DNA of 64,000 bases from Lentibacillus amyloliquefaciens. GTDB taxonomy: Bacteria > Bacillota > Bacilli > Bacillales > Amphibacillaceae. The notes below the pieces were generated by a model. That model did not search any database and was not told the origin of the DNA. It saw only the letters and a list, made by a program, of their open reading frames with translations. Position numbers and translations under genes: made by a program. The stretch lies in NCBI RefSeq assembly GCF_001307805.1, contig NZ_CP013862.1:2542001-2606000 (forward strand), given 5' to 3'. This document shows positions 1-11,705 of this stretch, one piece after another. Numbering within the stretch: the stretch's first letter is position 1; every line of letters begins with the position of its first letter.

Positions 1-275
1 AAATCCAGTTCTTTGCTGTCTTCTGAAAGCTGCACAATTGCCTTTTTACGGTCTGAACGGTATCCGCCGTAACGGCCCATTCGTTTAAATTTACCTTTAA
101 TATTCATGGTGTTGACACGTTCCACCTTAACATCGAAAACGAGTTCAACAGCATCTTTGATTTCTGTTTTGTTCGCTTTAGGGCTTACTTCAAACGTATA
201 TTTCTTTTCCGCCATCAAATCAGCAGAATCTTCCGTTATGACAGGGCGCCTTAAAATATCGCGTGGTTCTTTCAT
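1..275 (-). CDS. rplW: 50S ribosomal protein L23 (3' end beyond window)
   Basis: The reading frame begins [15 protein letters not shown] and runs off the left edge after about 91 codons, so only the last few residues of this roughly 95-residue protein are missing. L23 binds 23S rRNA domain III at the polypeptide exit tunnel and is a docking site for trigger factor and SRP. Its ATG overlaps the TGA of rplD (ATGA), which indicates translational coupling, and a GGGGAGG Shine-Dalgarno lies inside the rplD 3' end. It is the fourth gene of the S10 operon. The call is firm from the protein sequence and its position. Confidence 0.95.
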   Translation of the reverse strand, partial: MKEPRDILRRPVITEDSADLMAEKKYTFEVSPKANKTEIKDAVELVFDVKVERVNTMNIKGKFKRMGRYGGYRSDRKKAIVQLSEDSKELD

Positions 276-898
276 CGTGCAAACACCTCCCCTGCTTTCT
301 CAGCTGCGCCTTTTGTGATGATAAGTTTGTCATGCGTCAGCAAATCTAAGACATTTACTTCATTCACTGTCAGCACATGTGCGTTTGGAAGGTTGTTTGC
401 TGAACGGATAACATTCTCATCTCTATCAGCTGTCACAATCAGCACTTTTGTATCAACGTTCAATGCGTTAAGCATTTGGACGACTTCTTTTGTCTTTGGC
501 GCTTCGATTGCGATATCTTCCAGCACAACCACGTTGTCTTCCTTCACTTTAGAAGACAAAGCTGATTTAAGTGCTAAACGGCGAACTTTTTTCGGCAATT
601 TATAACTGTAGCTCCGTGGTGTTGGGCCGAATACAACGCCACCGCCTACCCATTGTGGTGAACGGATGGAACCTTGACGAGCACGGCCTGTGCCTTTCTG
701 GCGCCATGGTTTGCGTCCTCCGCCTTTTCTTTCTGAACGGTTCTTCACAGCATGTGTGCCTTGGCGCAATGATGAACGCTGTTGAAGAGCTGCTTCGTTC
801 AACACATGTGTGTTAGGTTCAATACCAAATACGGCATCGTTCAACTCTACGTCTCCGGCCTGGGTTCCGTCTTGTTTTAATAGTGCTACTTTAGGCAT
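272..898 (-). CDS. rplD: 50S ribosomal protein L4
   Basis: This 208-residue protein has the usual L4 length. It carries the loop that reaches into the exit tunnel, with the conserved stretch [19 protein letters not shown] at about residues 60-78. L4 assembles early on 23S rRNA domain I and lines the tunnel constriction. The start MPKVALL follows a good GGAGGAG site. It sits between rplC and rplW, overlapping rplW by four bases. In gamma-proteobacteria L4 represses the S10 operon; no such leader is recognisable here, and that mechanism is not general in Bacillus. Confidence 0.98.
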   Translation of the reverse strand: MPKVALLKQDGTQAGDVELNDAVFGIEPNTHVLNEAALQQRSSLRQGTHAVKNRSERKGGGRKPWRQKGTGRARQGSIRSPQWVGGGVVFGPTPRSYSYKLPKKVRRLALKSALSSKVKEDNVVVLEDIAIEAPKTKEVVQMLNALNVDTKVLIVTADRDENVIRSANNLPNAHVLTVNEVNVLDLLTHDKLIITKGAAEKAGEVFAR

Positions 899-924
899 GA
901 CTTCTCCTCCTTTCGTTTAAATGA

Positions 925-1554
925 TTAGTTAGCCTTTACTGCACTCGATACTTTTACGAATGATTTTTTTGCGCCGGGTATATTCCCTTTGATCAGTAAT
1001 AGGTTTTTCTCAGCATCTACCTTTACAACTTCAAGGTTTTGAATGGTGACTTGTCTGCCGCCCATTTGACCGGGCATTGTCATACCTTTGAAAACACGCA
1101 TTGAGTTAATGTCACCCAATCCGCCAGTCCCTCTATGGAAATGGGAACCGTGTGTTTCCGGACCGCGTCCCTGTCCATGGCGTTTGATAGCACCCTGGAA
1201 ACCTTTTCCTTTGGTCGTGCCTGTCACATCAATTATGTCCCCTGCTTCAAAAGCATCTACGCCTATTTCCTGACCAACTTCATATTCATCAGGGTTTGCG
1301 TGACGGATTTCACGAACGCAGCGCTTAGGGGTTGTGTTTGCTTTTTCAGCATGACCTTTTTCCGCTTTGTTTGAACGTGATTCTTTTTTGTCTGCAAAAC
1401 CGAGTTGTAGTGCTTCATAGCCATCATTTTCCATCGTTCTTTTTTGTAAAACAACGTTTGGCTCAGCTTGAATGACAGTTACCGGTGTTAGTTCACCCTC
1501 TTCTGAAAAGAGCTGTGTCATGCCGATTTTGCGGCCTAAGATTCCTTTCGTCAT
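925..1554 (-). CDS. rplC: 50S ribosomal protein L3
   Basis: This 209-residue protein starts [16 protein letters not shown], the typical L3 N-terminus. The central region near residues 125-160 has the [17 protein letters not shown] segment that extends toward the peptidyl-transferase centre. L3 is one of the two proteins that initiate 50S assembly. A GGAGGTG site precedes the ATG. It lies 26 bases from rplD and 29 bases from rpsJ, which fits a single S10 operon transcript. No mutation known to me as resistance-associated is evident, but I did not compare it with a reference. Confidence 0.98.
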   Translation of the reverse strand: MTKGILGRKIGMTQLFSEEGELTPVTVIQAEPNVVLQKRTMENDGYEALQLGFADKKESRSNKAEKGHAEKANTTPKRCVREIRHANPDEYEVGQEIGVDAFEAGDIIDVTGTTKGKGFQGAIKRHGQGRGPETHGSHFHRGTGGLGDINSMRVFKGMTMPGQMGGRQVTIQNLEVVKVDAEKNLLLIKGNIPGAKKSFVKVSSAVKAN

Positions 1555-1583
1555 CCGTTACACCTCCTATTATTTTCATTAAT

Positions 1584-1979
<396 letters not shown>

Positions 1980-2021
1980 TCAACAACCTTTCACTTCCTT
2001 GCTTTTTGGACCAACGTTCTT

Positions 2022-2050
2022 ATTATATAAGGAATAGATGGTCAATGCAA
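2022..2050 (-). promoter_or_regulatory. Probable sigma-A promoter of the S10 operon
   Basis: On the minus strand TTGCAT (2050-2045) is separated by 17 bases from TATAAT (2027-2022), a near-consensus vegetative promoter. It would give a leader of roughly 120 bases before rpsJ. Assigned by eye from spacing and position. Confidence 0.7.
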
Positions 2051-2369
2051 CCATAGATTGCAACGATTATCTGATTGCACATCATTGAATTATACTAGCT
2101 TCCAACCACGATTGCAAGGGCTGTAGAAGACTTTTTACAACAAATTTTCAGCCAGTGTATTTCGTAGTTGATGTAAACTGCCAAACAAAATCTTGTTATA
2201 TTATTTGGAAAAGCTTTCTGGCGACGCAGCTGTAATATACTCGCTTTCCGTGGGCTCACCACGAGCCTCCTCGTGAGCAAAGTTTGCTCACTGCTGGGTC
2301 TCTTAGGATCGCTGTCCCACAGGAGTCTCGCATATTCCAGCTGCTGGTGTAGATGGTTTAACAACGAGT

Positions 2370-2528
2370 TTAAGCAATCAAATAGAATGAAATTACAATG
2401 ACGAATCCAAGCGTAGGAAATAAACGGATGCTCCTACCATGAAAATAAACTTCTTGAATTCCGAAAAAAAGCAATACTAAAGTAGACCATTCCCAATTTG
2501 CTAAAAAGTGGGGAGAGCCACAATTCAT
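2370..2528 (-). other. 52-codon open frame, possible membrane-protein remnant
   Basis: An ATG-to-TAA frame in the non-repetitive middle of the rpsJ-tuf gap encodes 52 residues, with two hydrophobic stretches (STLVLLFFGI and TLGFVIVISFYLIA). No Shine-Dalgarno sequence precedes it. I do not recognise it. It may be the decayed 3' end of a lost membrane-protein gene or a chance frame. Confidence 0.2.
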
Positions 2529-2932
2529 TGATATAGATTGACTGGATTAATAACAAGTATGGCTATACTGAGCTTATTTTCATTCTCTGTGGTGTAGCGA
2601 TGTTCTTATGCCACATGAATGACCGTGGGGTCTCACCGATACCTTTGTTCCCGTTGCAGCCTTCATGTATTTCCTTCGCTAACATAGCATTGATTGGAGC
2701 GGAGGGCAGCCGACTCCTGCGGGAAAACGGGCGGCTGAGACCTGAGCAGGAAACGGTTTGCTTCCGAGGAAGCTGAAGCGTTGCCTTAAGGTGCGCGACT
2801 GTCCGCAGCGGAAATCAACGCTGCCACTGTTTCACAGTTTATGGATTTTACGTCCACAACAACAGTCTTTTAGAATAGAGTGTCCTTAATTCTTAATCCC
2901 TGTCTAGAAGTCGATTCATTCTAATTGCAAGC

Positions 2933-2967
2933 AAAAAACAGGCAGCGTCGTCACGCTGCCTGTTTTT
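2933..2967 (-). terminator. Intrinsic terminator of the str operon (after tuf)
   Basis: On the minus strand a perfect stem CAGGCAGCGT/ACGCTGCCTG with a short loop is followed by a T run, 15 bases beyond the tuf stop codon. A textbook rho-independent terminator. Confidence 0.93.
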
Positions 2968-2981
2968 ATGTCAAGCTAAGT

Positions 2982-4172
2982 TTATTTTTGAATTGTTGTT
3001 ACAACACCGGATCCAACAGTACGTCCGCCTTCACGGATGGAGAAACGAGTACCTTCTTCAACGGCGATGGATGAAATCAATTCAACTTCCATTTCGATGT
3101 TGTCACCAGGCATTACCATTTCAACGCCTTCCGGAAGTGTGATGACTCCAGTCACGTCAGTTGTACGGAAATAGAACTGCGGACGGTAGTTAGCGAAGAA
3201 TGGTGTATGACGGCCACCTTCGTCTTTAGACAGAACATAAACTTCCGCTTTAAAGTTCGTGTGTGGTGTGATTGAGCCTGGCTTAGCCAAAACCTGACCA
3301 CGGTTGATGTCTTCACGGGAAACACCGCGAAGAAGTGCACCAATGTTGTCACCTGCTTCAGCATAGTCAAGAAGCTTACGGAACATTTCCACACCAGTAA
3401 CTGTTGTTTTTCTTGAGTCTTCAGCAAGACCAACGACTTCAACGTCGTCACCAACTTTAACTGTTCCGCGTTCAACACGGCCAGTTGCAACAGTACCGCG
3501 TCCAGTGATTGAGAATACGTCCTCAACAGGCATCATGAATGGCTTGTCATGATCACGCTCCGGCGTTGGAATATACTCATCAACTGCTGCCATGAGTTCA
3601 TAGATTTTTCCTTCGTATTCTTCTTCGCCTTCAAGTGCTTTCAAAGCAGAACCTTTAATAACCGGAATATCGTCTCCCGGGAAGTCATATTCAGTTAATA
3701 GATCGCGAACTTCCATTTCTACCAATTCAAGAAGCTCTTCATCGTCTACCATATCAACTTTGTTCATGAATACAACGATTGCCGGAACGCCTACGTTTTT
3801 GGAAAGCAAGATGTGTTCACGAGTTTGCGGCATTGGGCCATCAGCTGCTGATACAACCAGAATAGCACCGTCCATTTGAGCTGCACCAGTGATCATGTTT
3901 TTAACATAGTCAGCATGTCCCGGGGCGTCAATATGAGCATAGTGACGGGCATCTGTTTCATACTCCACGTGGGAAGTATTGATTGTAACCCCGCGTTCTT
4001 TTTCTTCCGGCGCAGCGTCAATTTGGTCATAGGCCATTGCAGTACCTTCACCGGATTGTTTATGCAATGTCGTTGAAATAGCTGCAGTCAATGTAGTTTT
4101 ACCATGGTCAACGTGCCCGATTGTCCCAATATTCACGTGATCTTTCGAACGGTCAAATTTTTCTTTAGACAT
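2982..4172 (-). CDS. tuf: Elongation factor Tu
   Basis: This 396-residue GTPase delivers aminoacyl-tRNA to the ribosomal A site. Visible motifs are the P-loop GHVDHGKT (19-26), the DAPGH switch region near 81-85 and NKVD near 136-139. Domains 2 and 3 follow, ending VVTTIQK. Length and sequence are typical of Bacillaceae EF-Tu. An AAAGGAGG site precedes the ATG. It is the last gene of the str operon, 123 bases after fusA, and is followed by a strong terminator. No second tuf copy is in this window. Confidence 0.99.
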   Translation of the reverse strand: MSKEKFDRSKDHVNIGTIGHVDHGKTTLTAAISTTLHKQSGEGTAMAYDQIDAAPEEKERGVTINTSHVEYETDARHYAHIDAPGHADYVKNMITGAAQMDGAILVVSAADGPMPQTREHILLSKNVGVPAIVVFMNKVDMVDDEELLELVEMEVRDLLTEYDFPGDDIPVIKGSALKALEGEEEYEGKIYELMAAVDEYIPTPERDHDKPFMMPVEDVFSITGRGTVATGRVERGTVKVGDDVEVVGLAEDSRKTTVTGVEMFRKLLDYAEAGDNIGALLRGVSREDINRGQVLAKPGSITPHTNFKAEVYVLSKDEGGRHTPFFANYRPQFYFRTTDVTGVITLPEGVEMVMPGDNIEMEVELISSIAVEEGTRFSIREGGRTVGSGVVTTIQK

Positions 4173-4295
4173 GTATAGTTCCTCCTTTAAATAAATAAAA
4201 GTATTTTTAAATTTTATTGATAGGCCAGAATGAAGCCTTAATGCTTATTCATAGCCTTCAATAAAAGTTATACGTCAGATTAATGAAAAAATCAA

Positions 4296-6374
4296 TTATT
4301 CACCGGCATTTTTCTTAATAATTTCTTCCGAGATGCTCTTAGGAACTTCTTCGTAATGATCAAAATGCATGGTGAATGTTCCGCGTCCTTGTGTATTAGA
4401 ACGCAATACTGTTGCATAACCGAACATTTCGGCCAGCGGCACAAACGCCTTGACAAGTTGTGCCGGTCCGCGTGGTTCCATACCTTCTACACGACCGCGG
4501 CGTGAGGTAACATCACCCATGATATCACCCATGTATTCTTCTGGAATAATAATATCCACTCTCATCATTGGCTCAAGCAGAACCGGGCTGCATTTAGCTT
4601 TCGCTTCCCTGAGTGACATTGAACCGGCAATCTTAAATGCCATTTCGTTCGAGTCAACATCATGATAACTTCCATCAAACAGTGTTGCTTTCACATCAAT
4701 CATTGGGTACCCGGCTAACACGCCACTTTCCAAAGATTCCTGAATACCTGTGTCGACTGATGGGATGTATTCACGCGGCACAACACCACCAGTGATTTTA
4801 TTTTGAAATTCGTAGCCTGCGCCTTCTTCATTTGGTTCAAATTTGACCCAAACATGTCCATACTGCCCGCGACCACCTGATTGACGAATGAATTTTCCTT
4901 CAACTTCAGCGGATCCGCGGAAAGTTTCGCGGTAGGCAACTTGTGGTGCACCAACTTGAGCTTCAACTTTGAATTCAGCCTTCAAACGGTTAACGATAAC
5001 GTCCAGATGCAATTCACCCATACCGGAGATGATGGTCTGTCCGGTTTCCTCATCTGTTTCCGTTTTGAATGTAGGGTCTTCTTCTGCCAGTTTGCCTAAT
5101 GCAATTCCCATCTTATCTTGATCGGCTTTCGTCTTAGGCTCAATAGCAACAGAGATTACCGGGTCAGGGAACTCCATAGATTCAAGAACGACAAGATCCT
5201 TTTCATCACATAGGGTTTCCCCTGTCGACGTATCTTTCAGACCTACACCTGCCGCAATTTCACCGGAATAGACCGTCTTAACTTCCTCGCGGGAATTGGC
5301 GTGCATTTGTAGGATACGTCCCACACGTTCCCGTTTATCCTTGGCGGAGTTTTTAACATATGAGCCTGCATCCAGTGTGCCGGAATATACCCGGAAAAAT
5401 GTCAGCTTACCTACATACGGGTCTGTCATAACTTTAAATGCCAGTGCTGAGAATGATGCATTATCATCAGACGGACGCGTTGTTTGCTCTTCCGTAGATG
5501 GATCGAAGCCTTCGATAGGAGGTACATCCGTTGGTGCCGGAAGATAGTCGATAACGCCGTCCAATACTAATTGAACACCTTTGTTTTTAAACGCTGAACC
5601 ACAGTAAACCGGATAGAATTCAACATTCAATGTAGCTGTACGAATAGCTTTTTTAAGATCTTCGTTGGAGATTTCTTCTCCTTCGAGATATTGCATCATA
5701 AGATCTTCGTCAACTTCCGCAACAGCTTCAACTAATTCACTGCGCAATTCTTCAGCTTTTTCCTTATACTCATCAGGAATCTCGCGTGCATCAGCACGTG
5801 TTCCCAATTCATCTTCATAATAAAAGGCCTGCATTGTGACCAAATCAATGATTCCTTCAAAATTGTCTTCCGCTCCGATTGGGAGCTGAACAGCATGGGC
5901 GTTAGCACCCAGGCGTTCTTTCAGCGTGTTTGATGAATAAAGGAAGTCTGCACCAACTTTATCCATTTTGTTTACGAAGACAATTCGCGGGACACCGTAT
6001 GTTGTCGCCTGACGCCATACAGTTTCTGTCTGAGGTTCAACCCCTGACTGAGCGTCGAGTACGGTTACCGCACCGTCAAGTACACGCAATGAACGTTCAA
6101 CTTCAACTGTGAAATCCACGTGTCCCGGTGTATCAATAATGTTTATACGGTGATTCTTCCATTGGGCAGTGGTCGCAGCGGAAGTAATCGTTATACCACG
6201 ATCTTGTTCCTGCTCCATCCAGTCCATCTGAGATGCACCTTCATGGGTTTCACCAATTTTGTGAATACGTCCTGTATAGAAAAGAATACGCTCGGTAGTA
6301 GTGGTTTTGCCTGCATCAATGTGAGCCATAATACCAATGTTACGCGTCTTTTCCAAGGAGAACTCTCTAGCCAT
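4296..6374 (-). CDS. fusA: Elongation factor G
   Basis: This 692-residue translocase GTPase has the P-loop [13 protein letters not shown] (17-29), DTPGHVDF near 82-89 and NKMDK near 136-140, followed by domains II-V. EF-G drives tRNA-mRNA translocation and, with RRF, ribosome recycling. The start follows AAAGGAGAAGAATAC. It lies between rpsG and tuf in the str operon. The 153-base rpsG-fusA spacer contains a MITE-like repeat (6421-6517), unusual for such a conserved operon. Confidence 0.99.
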   Translation of the reverse strand: MAREFSLEKTRNIGIMAHIDAGKTTTTERILFYTGRIHKIGETHEGASQMDWMEQEQDRGITITSAATTAQWKNHRINIIDTPGHVDFTVEVERSLRVLDGAVTVLDAQSGVEPQTETVWRQATTYGVPRIVFVNKMDKVGADFLYSSNTLKERLGANAHAVQLPIGAEDNFEGIIDLVTMQAFYYEDELGTRADAREIPDEYKEKAEELRSELVEAVAEVDEDLMMQYLEGEEISNEDLKKAIRTATLNVEFYPVYCGSAFKNKGVQLVLDGVIDYLPAPTDVPPIEGFDPSTEEQTTRPSDDNASFSALAFKVMTDPYVGKLTFFRVYSGTLDAGSYVKNSAKDKRERVGRILQMHANSREEVKTVYSGEIAAGVGLKDTSTGETLCDEKDLVVLESMEFPDPVISVAIEPKTKADQDKMGIALGKLAEEDPTFKTETDEETGQTIISGMGELHLDVIVNRLKAEFKVEAQVGAPQVAYRETFRGSAEVEGKFIRQSGGRGQYGHVWVKFEPNEEGAGYEFQNKITGGVVPREYIPSVDTGIQESLESGVLAGYPMIDVKATLFDGSYHDVDSNEMAFKIAGSMSLREAKAKCSPVLLEPMMRVDIIIPEEYMGDIMGDVTSRRGRVEGMEPRGPAQLVKAFVPLAEMFGYATVLRSNTQGRGTFTMHFDHYEEVPKSISEEIIKKNAGE

Positions 6375-6420
6375 GTATTCTTCTCCTTTCTCTTGAAAGC
6401 TTGTATTTGATTATAGAGAT

Positions 6421-6517
6421 TGTTCAAAAAGTCCGGTAAAAATGACATGTCGAATTTCTTCATTGGCTTGTTTCTCCACCTCGAACTTCTCGGTCCTTTT
6501 TATCCTCCTTTTGAACA
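6421..6517. repeat. Family B MITE-like repeat, short form, inside the str operon
   Basis: This roughly 97-base element begins TGTTCAAAAAGTCCGG and ends TCCTCCTTTTGAACA, so the two ends form an imperfect terminal inverted repeat. Its interior (GTAAAAATGACATGTCGAAT, then CTTCTCGGTC) recurs at 15427-15690 and, inverted, at 60402-60573; a related copy is at 36149-36365. It is non-coding and is transcribed as part of the rpsG-fusA mRNA. Confidence 0.8.
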
Positions 6518-6527
6518 CTCATCATAA

Positions 6528-6998
6528 TTACCAGCGATAGTGGGCAAATGCTTTGTTTGCCTCAGCCATCTTGTGTAATTCCTCACGTCTTTTGACAGAC
6601 GCTCCGGTATTATTCGAAGCATCAAGAATTTCGTTGGCAAGACGCTCCTCCATCGTTTTCTCTCCGCGGAGACGTGAGTAGTTAACGATATAACGTAAAC
6701 CTAATGCCTGACGGCGTTCCGGGCGCACCTCCATTGGAACCTGGTAGTTGGAACCACCAACACGGCGTGCACGAACCTCCAGTACAGGCATAACATTTTT
6801 CATTGCTTGTTCAAAAACCTCCATTGCATCCTGACCGCTTCGTTGTGAAACAAGTTCAAACGCATTATAGAGAATTTTTTGTGCCTTGCCCCGTTTACCG
6901 TGAACCATAATTTGGTTAATCAAACGCGTAACCAATTTTGAACTGTAAAGCGGATCCGGCAGTACATCTCGTTTAGGTACTGGTCCTTTACGTGGCAT
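6528..6998 (-). CDS. rpsG: 30S ribosomal protein S7
   Basis: This 156-residue protein has the conserved start [18 protein letters not shown] and the [16 protein letters not shown] segment near residues 81-96, ending AFAHYRW. S7 nucleates assembly of the 30S head and contacts tRNA at the E site. It follows rpsL by 36 bases and has an AAGGAGGGGA site. Length and motifs match the family. Confidence 0.98.
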   Translation of the reverse strand: MPRKGPVPKRDVLPDPLYSSKLVTRLINQIMVHGKRGKAQKILYNAFELVSQRSGQDAMEVFEQAMKNVMPVLEVRARRVGGSNYQVPMEVRPERRQALGLRYIVNYSRLRGEKTMEERLANEILDASNNTGASVKRREELHKMAEANKAFAHYRW

Positions 6999-7034
6999 AT
7001 ATTCCCCTCCTTTCCTTGAATTTACTGTATTAAT

Positions 7035-7457
7035 TTATTTCTTTTTAGCCTTTTGCTTCTTAGTGCCATATTTTGAACGGCCTTGTGCACGGCCTTCAAC
7101 ACCTGCCGTGTCAAGAGCGCCACGCACAATGTGGTAACGAACACCCGGCAAGTCTTTCACACGACCGCCGCGAAGCAGTACAACACTGTGTTCCTGGAGG
7201 TTGTGTCCAATACCAGGGATATATGCTGTCACTTCCATGTTGTTGGACAGACGGACACGTGCATATTTACGCAGTGCAGAGTTTGGTTTCTTTGGTGTCA
7301 ATGTACCAACACGTGTGCAAACACCACGTTTTTGCGGTGCATTTTCATTCGTGAATTTCTTCTTGAAACTATTATAACCTTTGTTCAATGCGGGTGAGTC
7401 ATATTTTTTAGGTTTATTGACACGACCCTTGCGTACCAATTGATTAATTGTTGGCAT
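7035..7457 (-). CDS. rpsL: 30S ribosomal protein S12
   Basis: This 140-residue protein contains [17 protein letters not shown] and [14 protein letters not shown], the two loops that hold the lysines altered in streptomycin-resistant mutants. Both loops look wild type. S12 contributes to decoding accuracy. The start [12 protein letters not shown] follows a GGAGGAAAA site. It precedes rpsG in the str operon. Confidence 0.98.
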   Translation of the reverse strand: MPTINQLVRKGRVNKPKKYDSPALNKGYNSFKKKFTNENAPQKRGVCTRVGTLTPKKPNSALRKYARVRLSNNMEVTAYIPGIGHNLQEHSVVLLRGGRVKDLPGVRYHIVRGALDTAGVEGRAQGRSKYGTKKQKAKKK

Positions 7458-7596
7458 TTTAAATTTTCCTCCTTTCTAACTAAGATGTTTCAGTACACAG
7501 AAACCACCTATTTTGATGTCATCCTAAGACCACATATCCAGGTGGTTCATTTTTTTGTAAAAAAACAAAGCCTTCGCGAACAAATCGCCAAAACCT

Positions 7597-7848
7597 TTAT
7601 TGTTTTACAGCAACAACTGCTGCTCCAACATCAATTCCACAGGCGGCTCCAAGTTTTCTTTTTGAATCAACCCGGTGATAAGGAACGCCTGACTCCTGTG
7701 CCAGGTTTTCCACCTTTTGTGTAATTTGCCGGTCAGCATCATCAGCAACAAACACTTCGCTTACAGCACCGTGTTTGATAGCCTTAAGTGTCTGTTTTGT
7801 CCCGATTATTAACTCTGATTGTAATCGAGTCACTTTTTCATAAGACAT
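7597..7848 (-). CDS. ybxF: L7Ae-family K-turn RNA-binding protein YbxF
   Basis: I start this 83-residue protein at MSYEKVTRLQSE because a GGAGGATACGCCG Shine-Dalgarno lies just upstream; a longer in-frame extension to 7968 lacks one and does not look like the family. The body (IIGTKQTLKAIKHGAVSEVF ... CGIDVGAAVVAVK) is the compact L7Ae/L30e/S12e fold of Bacillus YbxF, which binds kink-turn RNA. The gene lies between rpoC and rpsL, its usual place. Its physiological RNA targets are not known from the sequence. Confidence 0.93.
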   Translation of the reverse strand: MSYEKVTRLQSELIIGTKQTLKAIKHGAVSEVFVADDADRQITQKVENLAQESGVPYHRVDSKRKLGAACGIDVGAAVVAVKQ

Positions 7849-7990
7849 CGGCGTATCCTCCAAAGTAACAAGTATAATCGGAAGCACCCAGAACATATTA
7901 CCATCCTGGTCTTTTATTGTCAACGACAATTCAATTATTTTTTCGGGTGCTTCCGATCTTTTACTCACTTTTAAAAATGCTCATAATGAT

Positions 7991-10900
7991 TTAATAAACT
8001 GTTTCGGTCTCTTCCGGATCCTCGGTGCTTTCTTCTTCTGGTTCGTCAGCGTCTGTTTCGAGCCTGCGATAGCGTCCGATACCTGTTCCGGCTGGAACCA
8101 GTTTGCCAATAATGACATTTTCTTTAAGTCCAAGCAGTTCATCGCGCTTGCCTTTAATTGCAGCATCTGTCAGGACACGCGTTGTTTCCTGGAAGGATGC
8201 AGCAGACAAGAATGAATCTGTTTCCAGTGATGCTTTTGTAATACCGAGTAAGACGGGCTTACCGATTGCAGGCTGTTTCCCTTCCTGCAATGCAGGCTGA
8301 TTGGCATCCTTGAACTGGTGAATTTCCAGAAGTGAGCCTGGCAATTCATCCGTGTCACCCGATTCAACGACGCGGATTTTGCGCATCATTTGCCGTACCA
8401 TCACTTCGACGTGTTTGTCACCAATCTCAACCCCCTGCATGCGGTAAACTTTTTGTACCTCCTGCAGCAGGTATTGCTGTACGCCTTCGATGCCCTGTAC
8501 ACGCAGCAGCTCTTTCGGATCAACCGAGCCTTCTGTAAGTTCCTGACCGGCAATGACCTCATCGCCCTCAGTAATTTTCATGCGGGCATTGTATGGAACA
8601 GGATATGACCGTTCTTCCACTTCGCCCTTGATGACAACTTCCTGTTTGTCTTTTACTTCTTTTATTTCCTGAACGGTACCATGAATCTCAGTAATCACTG
8701 ACTGACCTTTTGGATTGCGCGCTTCAAACAGCTCTTGAATACGCGGCAAACCTTGTGTGATGTCATCTCCTGCAACACCACCTGTGTGGAAGGTGCGCAT
8801 TGTCAACTGTGTACCGGGTTCACCGATGGATTGTGCAGCGATAATGCCGACTGCTTCACCGACTTCGACCTCATCGCCGGTAGCAAGGTTACGACCATAA
8901 CATTTCTTGCAGACACCATGCTTTGTGTTACATGTGAATGCAGAACGGATGATAACCTCTTCAATGTCTGCTTCAACGATCTGTTTGGCCTGTTCTTCTG
9001 ACATTACTTTGTTTTTCTCAACAATTACACTGCCCGTTTCAGGATGACGCACGGTTTCAAAGGCAGTACGTCCTATTAAGCGGTCAAGCAGCGGTTCAAT
9101 CAATTCTGTGCCGTCTTTCAGGGCTGATACTGTCAAGCCACGATCTGTGTCACAGTCATCTTCGCGGATGATGACATCCTGTGCCACATCAACAAGCCGG
9201 CGTGTCAGATAACCCGAGTCAGCTGTCTTCAGCGCTGTATCAGCAAGACCTTTACGCGCACCGTGTGTTGAAATAAAGTATTCCAGTACTGTCAGACCTT
9301 CACGGAAGCTGGACTTGATCGGCAATTCCATAATCTCACCGGCAGGGTTTGCCATCAAACCGCGCATTCCGGCAAGCTGTGTGAAGTTTGATGCGTTACC
9401 CCGTGCACCTGAGTCACTCATCATAAAGATTGGGTTGCGTGGATCCAGTGATTTCATCAGGCGTTCCTGAATATCGTCTTTGGCTTTCGACCAAATTGAG
9501 ATAACCCTGTCATAACGCTCATCGTCTGTAATAAGACCGCGTCTGTACTGTTTTAATATTTTATCCACTTGGTTTTCAGACTCATTCAGAACCTCTTCTT
9601 TTTCCTTCAGCACGACAATGTCAGATACACCGACAGTCATACCTGCTCTTGTGGAATATTTGAATCCAAGGTCTTTCATGCGGTCAAGCATTTTCGACGT
9701 TTCACTGATTTTGAACCGTTTAAAGACTTCTGCGATAATGTCGCCCAACATGCCTTTCTTAAACGGAAGAATCAAATCACGTTTTTTGATTTCTTCACTG
9801 ATATCTGCACCATGTTCTACAAAATATTTATCCGGCGTTTCGATATCCAGATTGTACGTTGTCGGTTCATTAATATATGGGAATGACTCTGGCAAAATCT
9901 CATTGAAGATTAATTTGCCGATTGTCGTGATAAGCATTTGATCCTGCTGTTCGGCTGTGAATGTTTTTTTATTCAAGCTCGAAGTCTTAACTGCGACACG
10001 TGAATGTAAGTGTACATAACCATCATGGTAAGCCATCAGTGCTTCATTTGTATCTTTGAACCGGCTTCCTTCGCCAACCGCATTCTCGCGTTCCAGAGTC
10101 AGATAGTAGTTGCCCAAAACCATGTCCTGTGATGGCGTAACAACTGGTTTTCCATCTTTAGGATTCAGGATGTTCTGTGCAGCGAGCATCAGAACACGCG
10201 CTTCAGCTTGCGCCTCTGCTGAAAGTGGTACGTGGACTGCCATCTGGTCACCGTCAAAGTCAGCATTATATGCTGTACAAACGAGTGGATGCAAACGAAT
10301 CGCACGACCTTCAACAAGGACTGGTTCAAACGCTTGAATGCCCAAGCGGTGCAATGTTGGTGCACGGTTTAAGAGAACCGGGTGTTCTTTGATCACTTCC
10401 TCGAGAACATCCCATACTTCCGGATGGACTCGTTCAATTTTACGCTTCGCTGATTTAATATTATGAGCGTATCCTTTTTCGACAAGAACCTTCATGATAA
10501 ATGGCTTAAACAGTTCTAATGCCATCTCTCTCGGGATACCGCATTGGTACATTTTCAAACTTGGTCCGACAATGATAACGGAACGACCGGAATAGTCGAC
10601 ACGCTTACCAAGCAGGTTCTGACGGAAACGGCCCTGTTTCCCTTTCAGCATATGGGACAACGATTTTAATGGACGATTTCCCGGTCCGGTCACCGGACGT
10701 CCGCGGCGGCCATTATCAATCAGTGCATCAACCGATTCCTGCAGCATACGTTTTTCGTTTTGAACGATTATACTTGGAGCACCAAGGTCCAGCAAGCGCT
10801 TCAGACGATTGTTGCGGTTAATGACACGGCGATAAAGGTCGTTTAGGTCTGATGTCGCAAAACGTCCACCGTCAAGTTGAACCATCGGGCGGATTTCCGG

Positions 10901-11605
10901 CGGGATAATTGGCAGCACATCAAGTACCATCCAGCCTGTGTCATTGCCTGAGTGGCGGAATGACTCTAATACTTCCAGCCGTTTGATAGCACGTGTCCTA
11001 CGCTGGCCTTGTGCTGTTTTCAGTTCTTCTTTTAATGTGTTGACTTCTTTTTCAAGGTCAATATCCTGCAGCAGTTTGCGGATAGCTTCTGCTCCCATTT
11101 GTGCTTTAAATGTATTGCCGTATTTTTCGTAATAGGCACGATACTCTTTTTCAGAAAGCAGCTGCTTTTTCTCCAGTGGCGTATCTCCGGTTTCCGTCAC
11201 AATATAGGCGGCAAAGTAAATGACCTCTTCCAGTGCACGCGGGGACATATCCAGTACGAGACCCATACGGCTTGGAATACCTTTAAAATACCAAATGTGG
11301 GATACAGGTGCTGCGAGTTCAATATGACCCATGCGTTCGCGGCGGACTTTGGCCTTTGTAACCTCTACACCGCACCGGTCACAAACGACACCTTTATAGC
11401 GTACACGCTTATATTTGCCGCAATGACATTCCCAGTCCTTTTGCGGTCCAAAGATTCGCTCACAAAAAAGCCCGTCTTTTTCCGGTTTTAAAGTACGGTA
11501 GTTAATTGTCTCCGGTTTTTTTACCTCGCCATAGGACCATGAGCGAATTTTCTCTGATGAAGCCAGCCCGATTTTCATATACTCAAAATTATTTACATCC
11601 AGCAA
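7991..11605 (-). CDS. rpoC: RNA polymerase beta' subunit
   Basis: This 1204-residue subunit begins [20 protein letters not shown] codon is used as start, behind AGGGAGGTAGACCC. The N-terminal zinc site CHCGKYKR...CDRCG, the catalytic NADFDGDQ motif (about residue 450), the bridge-helix/trigger-loop region [16 protein letters not shown] and the second zinc cysteines [13 protein letters not shown] are all present. It supplies the Mg-binding aspartates of the active site. It follows rpoB by 100 bases and is presumably cotranscribed with it. Its acidic C-terminal tail ([14 protein letters not shown]) is consistent with a halotolerant proteome, but weak evidence alone. Confidence 0.99.
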   Translation of the reverse strand: MLDVNNFEYMKIGLASSEKIRSWSYGEVKKPETINYRTLKPEKDGLFCERIFGPQKDWECHCGKYKRVRYKGVVCDRCGVEVTKAKVRRERMGHIELAAPVSHIWYFKGIPSRMGLVLDMSPRALEEVIYFAAYIVTETGDTPLEKKQLLSEKEYRAYYEKYGNTFKAQMGAEAIRKLLQDIDLEKEVNTLKEELKTAQGQRRTRAIKRLEVLESFRHSGNDTGWMVLDVLPIIPPEIRPMVQLDGGRFATSDLNDLYRRVINRNNRLKRLLDLGAPSIIVQNEKRMLQESVDALIDNGRRGRPVTGPGNRPLKSLSHMLKGKQGRFRQNLLGKRVDYSGRSVIIVGPSLKMYQCGIPREMALELFKPFIMKVLVEKGYAHNIKSAKRKIERVHPEVWDVLEEVIKEHPVLLNRAPTLHRLGIQAFEPVLVEGRAIRLHPLVCTAYNADFDGDQMAVHVPLSAEAQAEARVLMLAAQNILNPKDGKPVVTPSQDMVLGNYYLTLERENAVGEGSRFKDTNEALMAYHDGYVHLHSRVAVKTSSLNKKTFTAEQQDQMLITTIGKLIFNEILPESFPYINEPTTYNLDIETPDKYFVEHGADISEEIKKRDLILPFKKGMLGDIIAEVFKRFKISETSKMLDRMKDLGFKYSTRAGMTVGVSDIVVLKEKEEVLNESENQVDKILKQYRRGLITDDERYDRVISIWSKAKDDIQERLMKSLDPRNPIFMMSDSGARGNASNFTQLAGMRGLMANPAGEIMELPIKSSFREGLTVLEYFISTHGARKGLADTALKTADSGYLTRRLVDVAQDVIIREDDCDTDRGLTVSALKDGTELIEPLLDRLIGRTAFETVRHPETGSVIVEKNKVMSEEQAKQIVEADIEEVIIRSAFTCNTKHGVCKKCYGRNLATGDEVEVGEAVGIIAAQSIGEPGTQLTMRTFHTGGVAGDDITQGLPRIQELFEARNPKGQSVITEIHGTVQEIKEVKDKQEVVIKGEVEERSYPVPYNARMKITEGDEVIAGQELTEGSVDPKELLRVQGIEGVQQYLLQEVQKVYRMQGVEIGDKHVEVMVRQMMRKIRVVESGDTDELPGSLLEIHQFKDANQPALQEGKQPAIGKPVLLGITKASLETDSFLSAASFQETTRVLTDAAIKGKRDELLGLKENVIIGKLVPAGTGIGRYRRLETDADEPEEESTEDPEETETVY

Positions 11606-11705
11606 GGGTCTACCTCCCTTATTAGTGTGCGAATTTGCCGGATCATGAAACCAGCTCTTCGGCCGGTTTCATTTAATCCGATCTTTATCATCAGCCCTGA
11701 AAATA

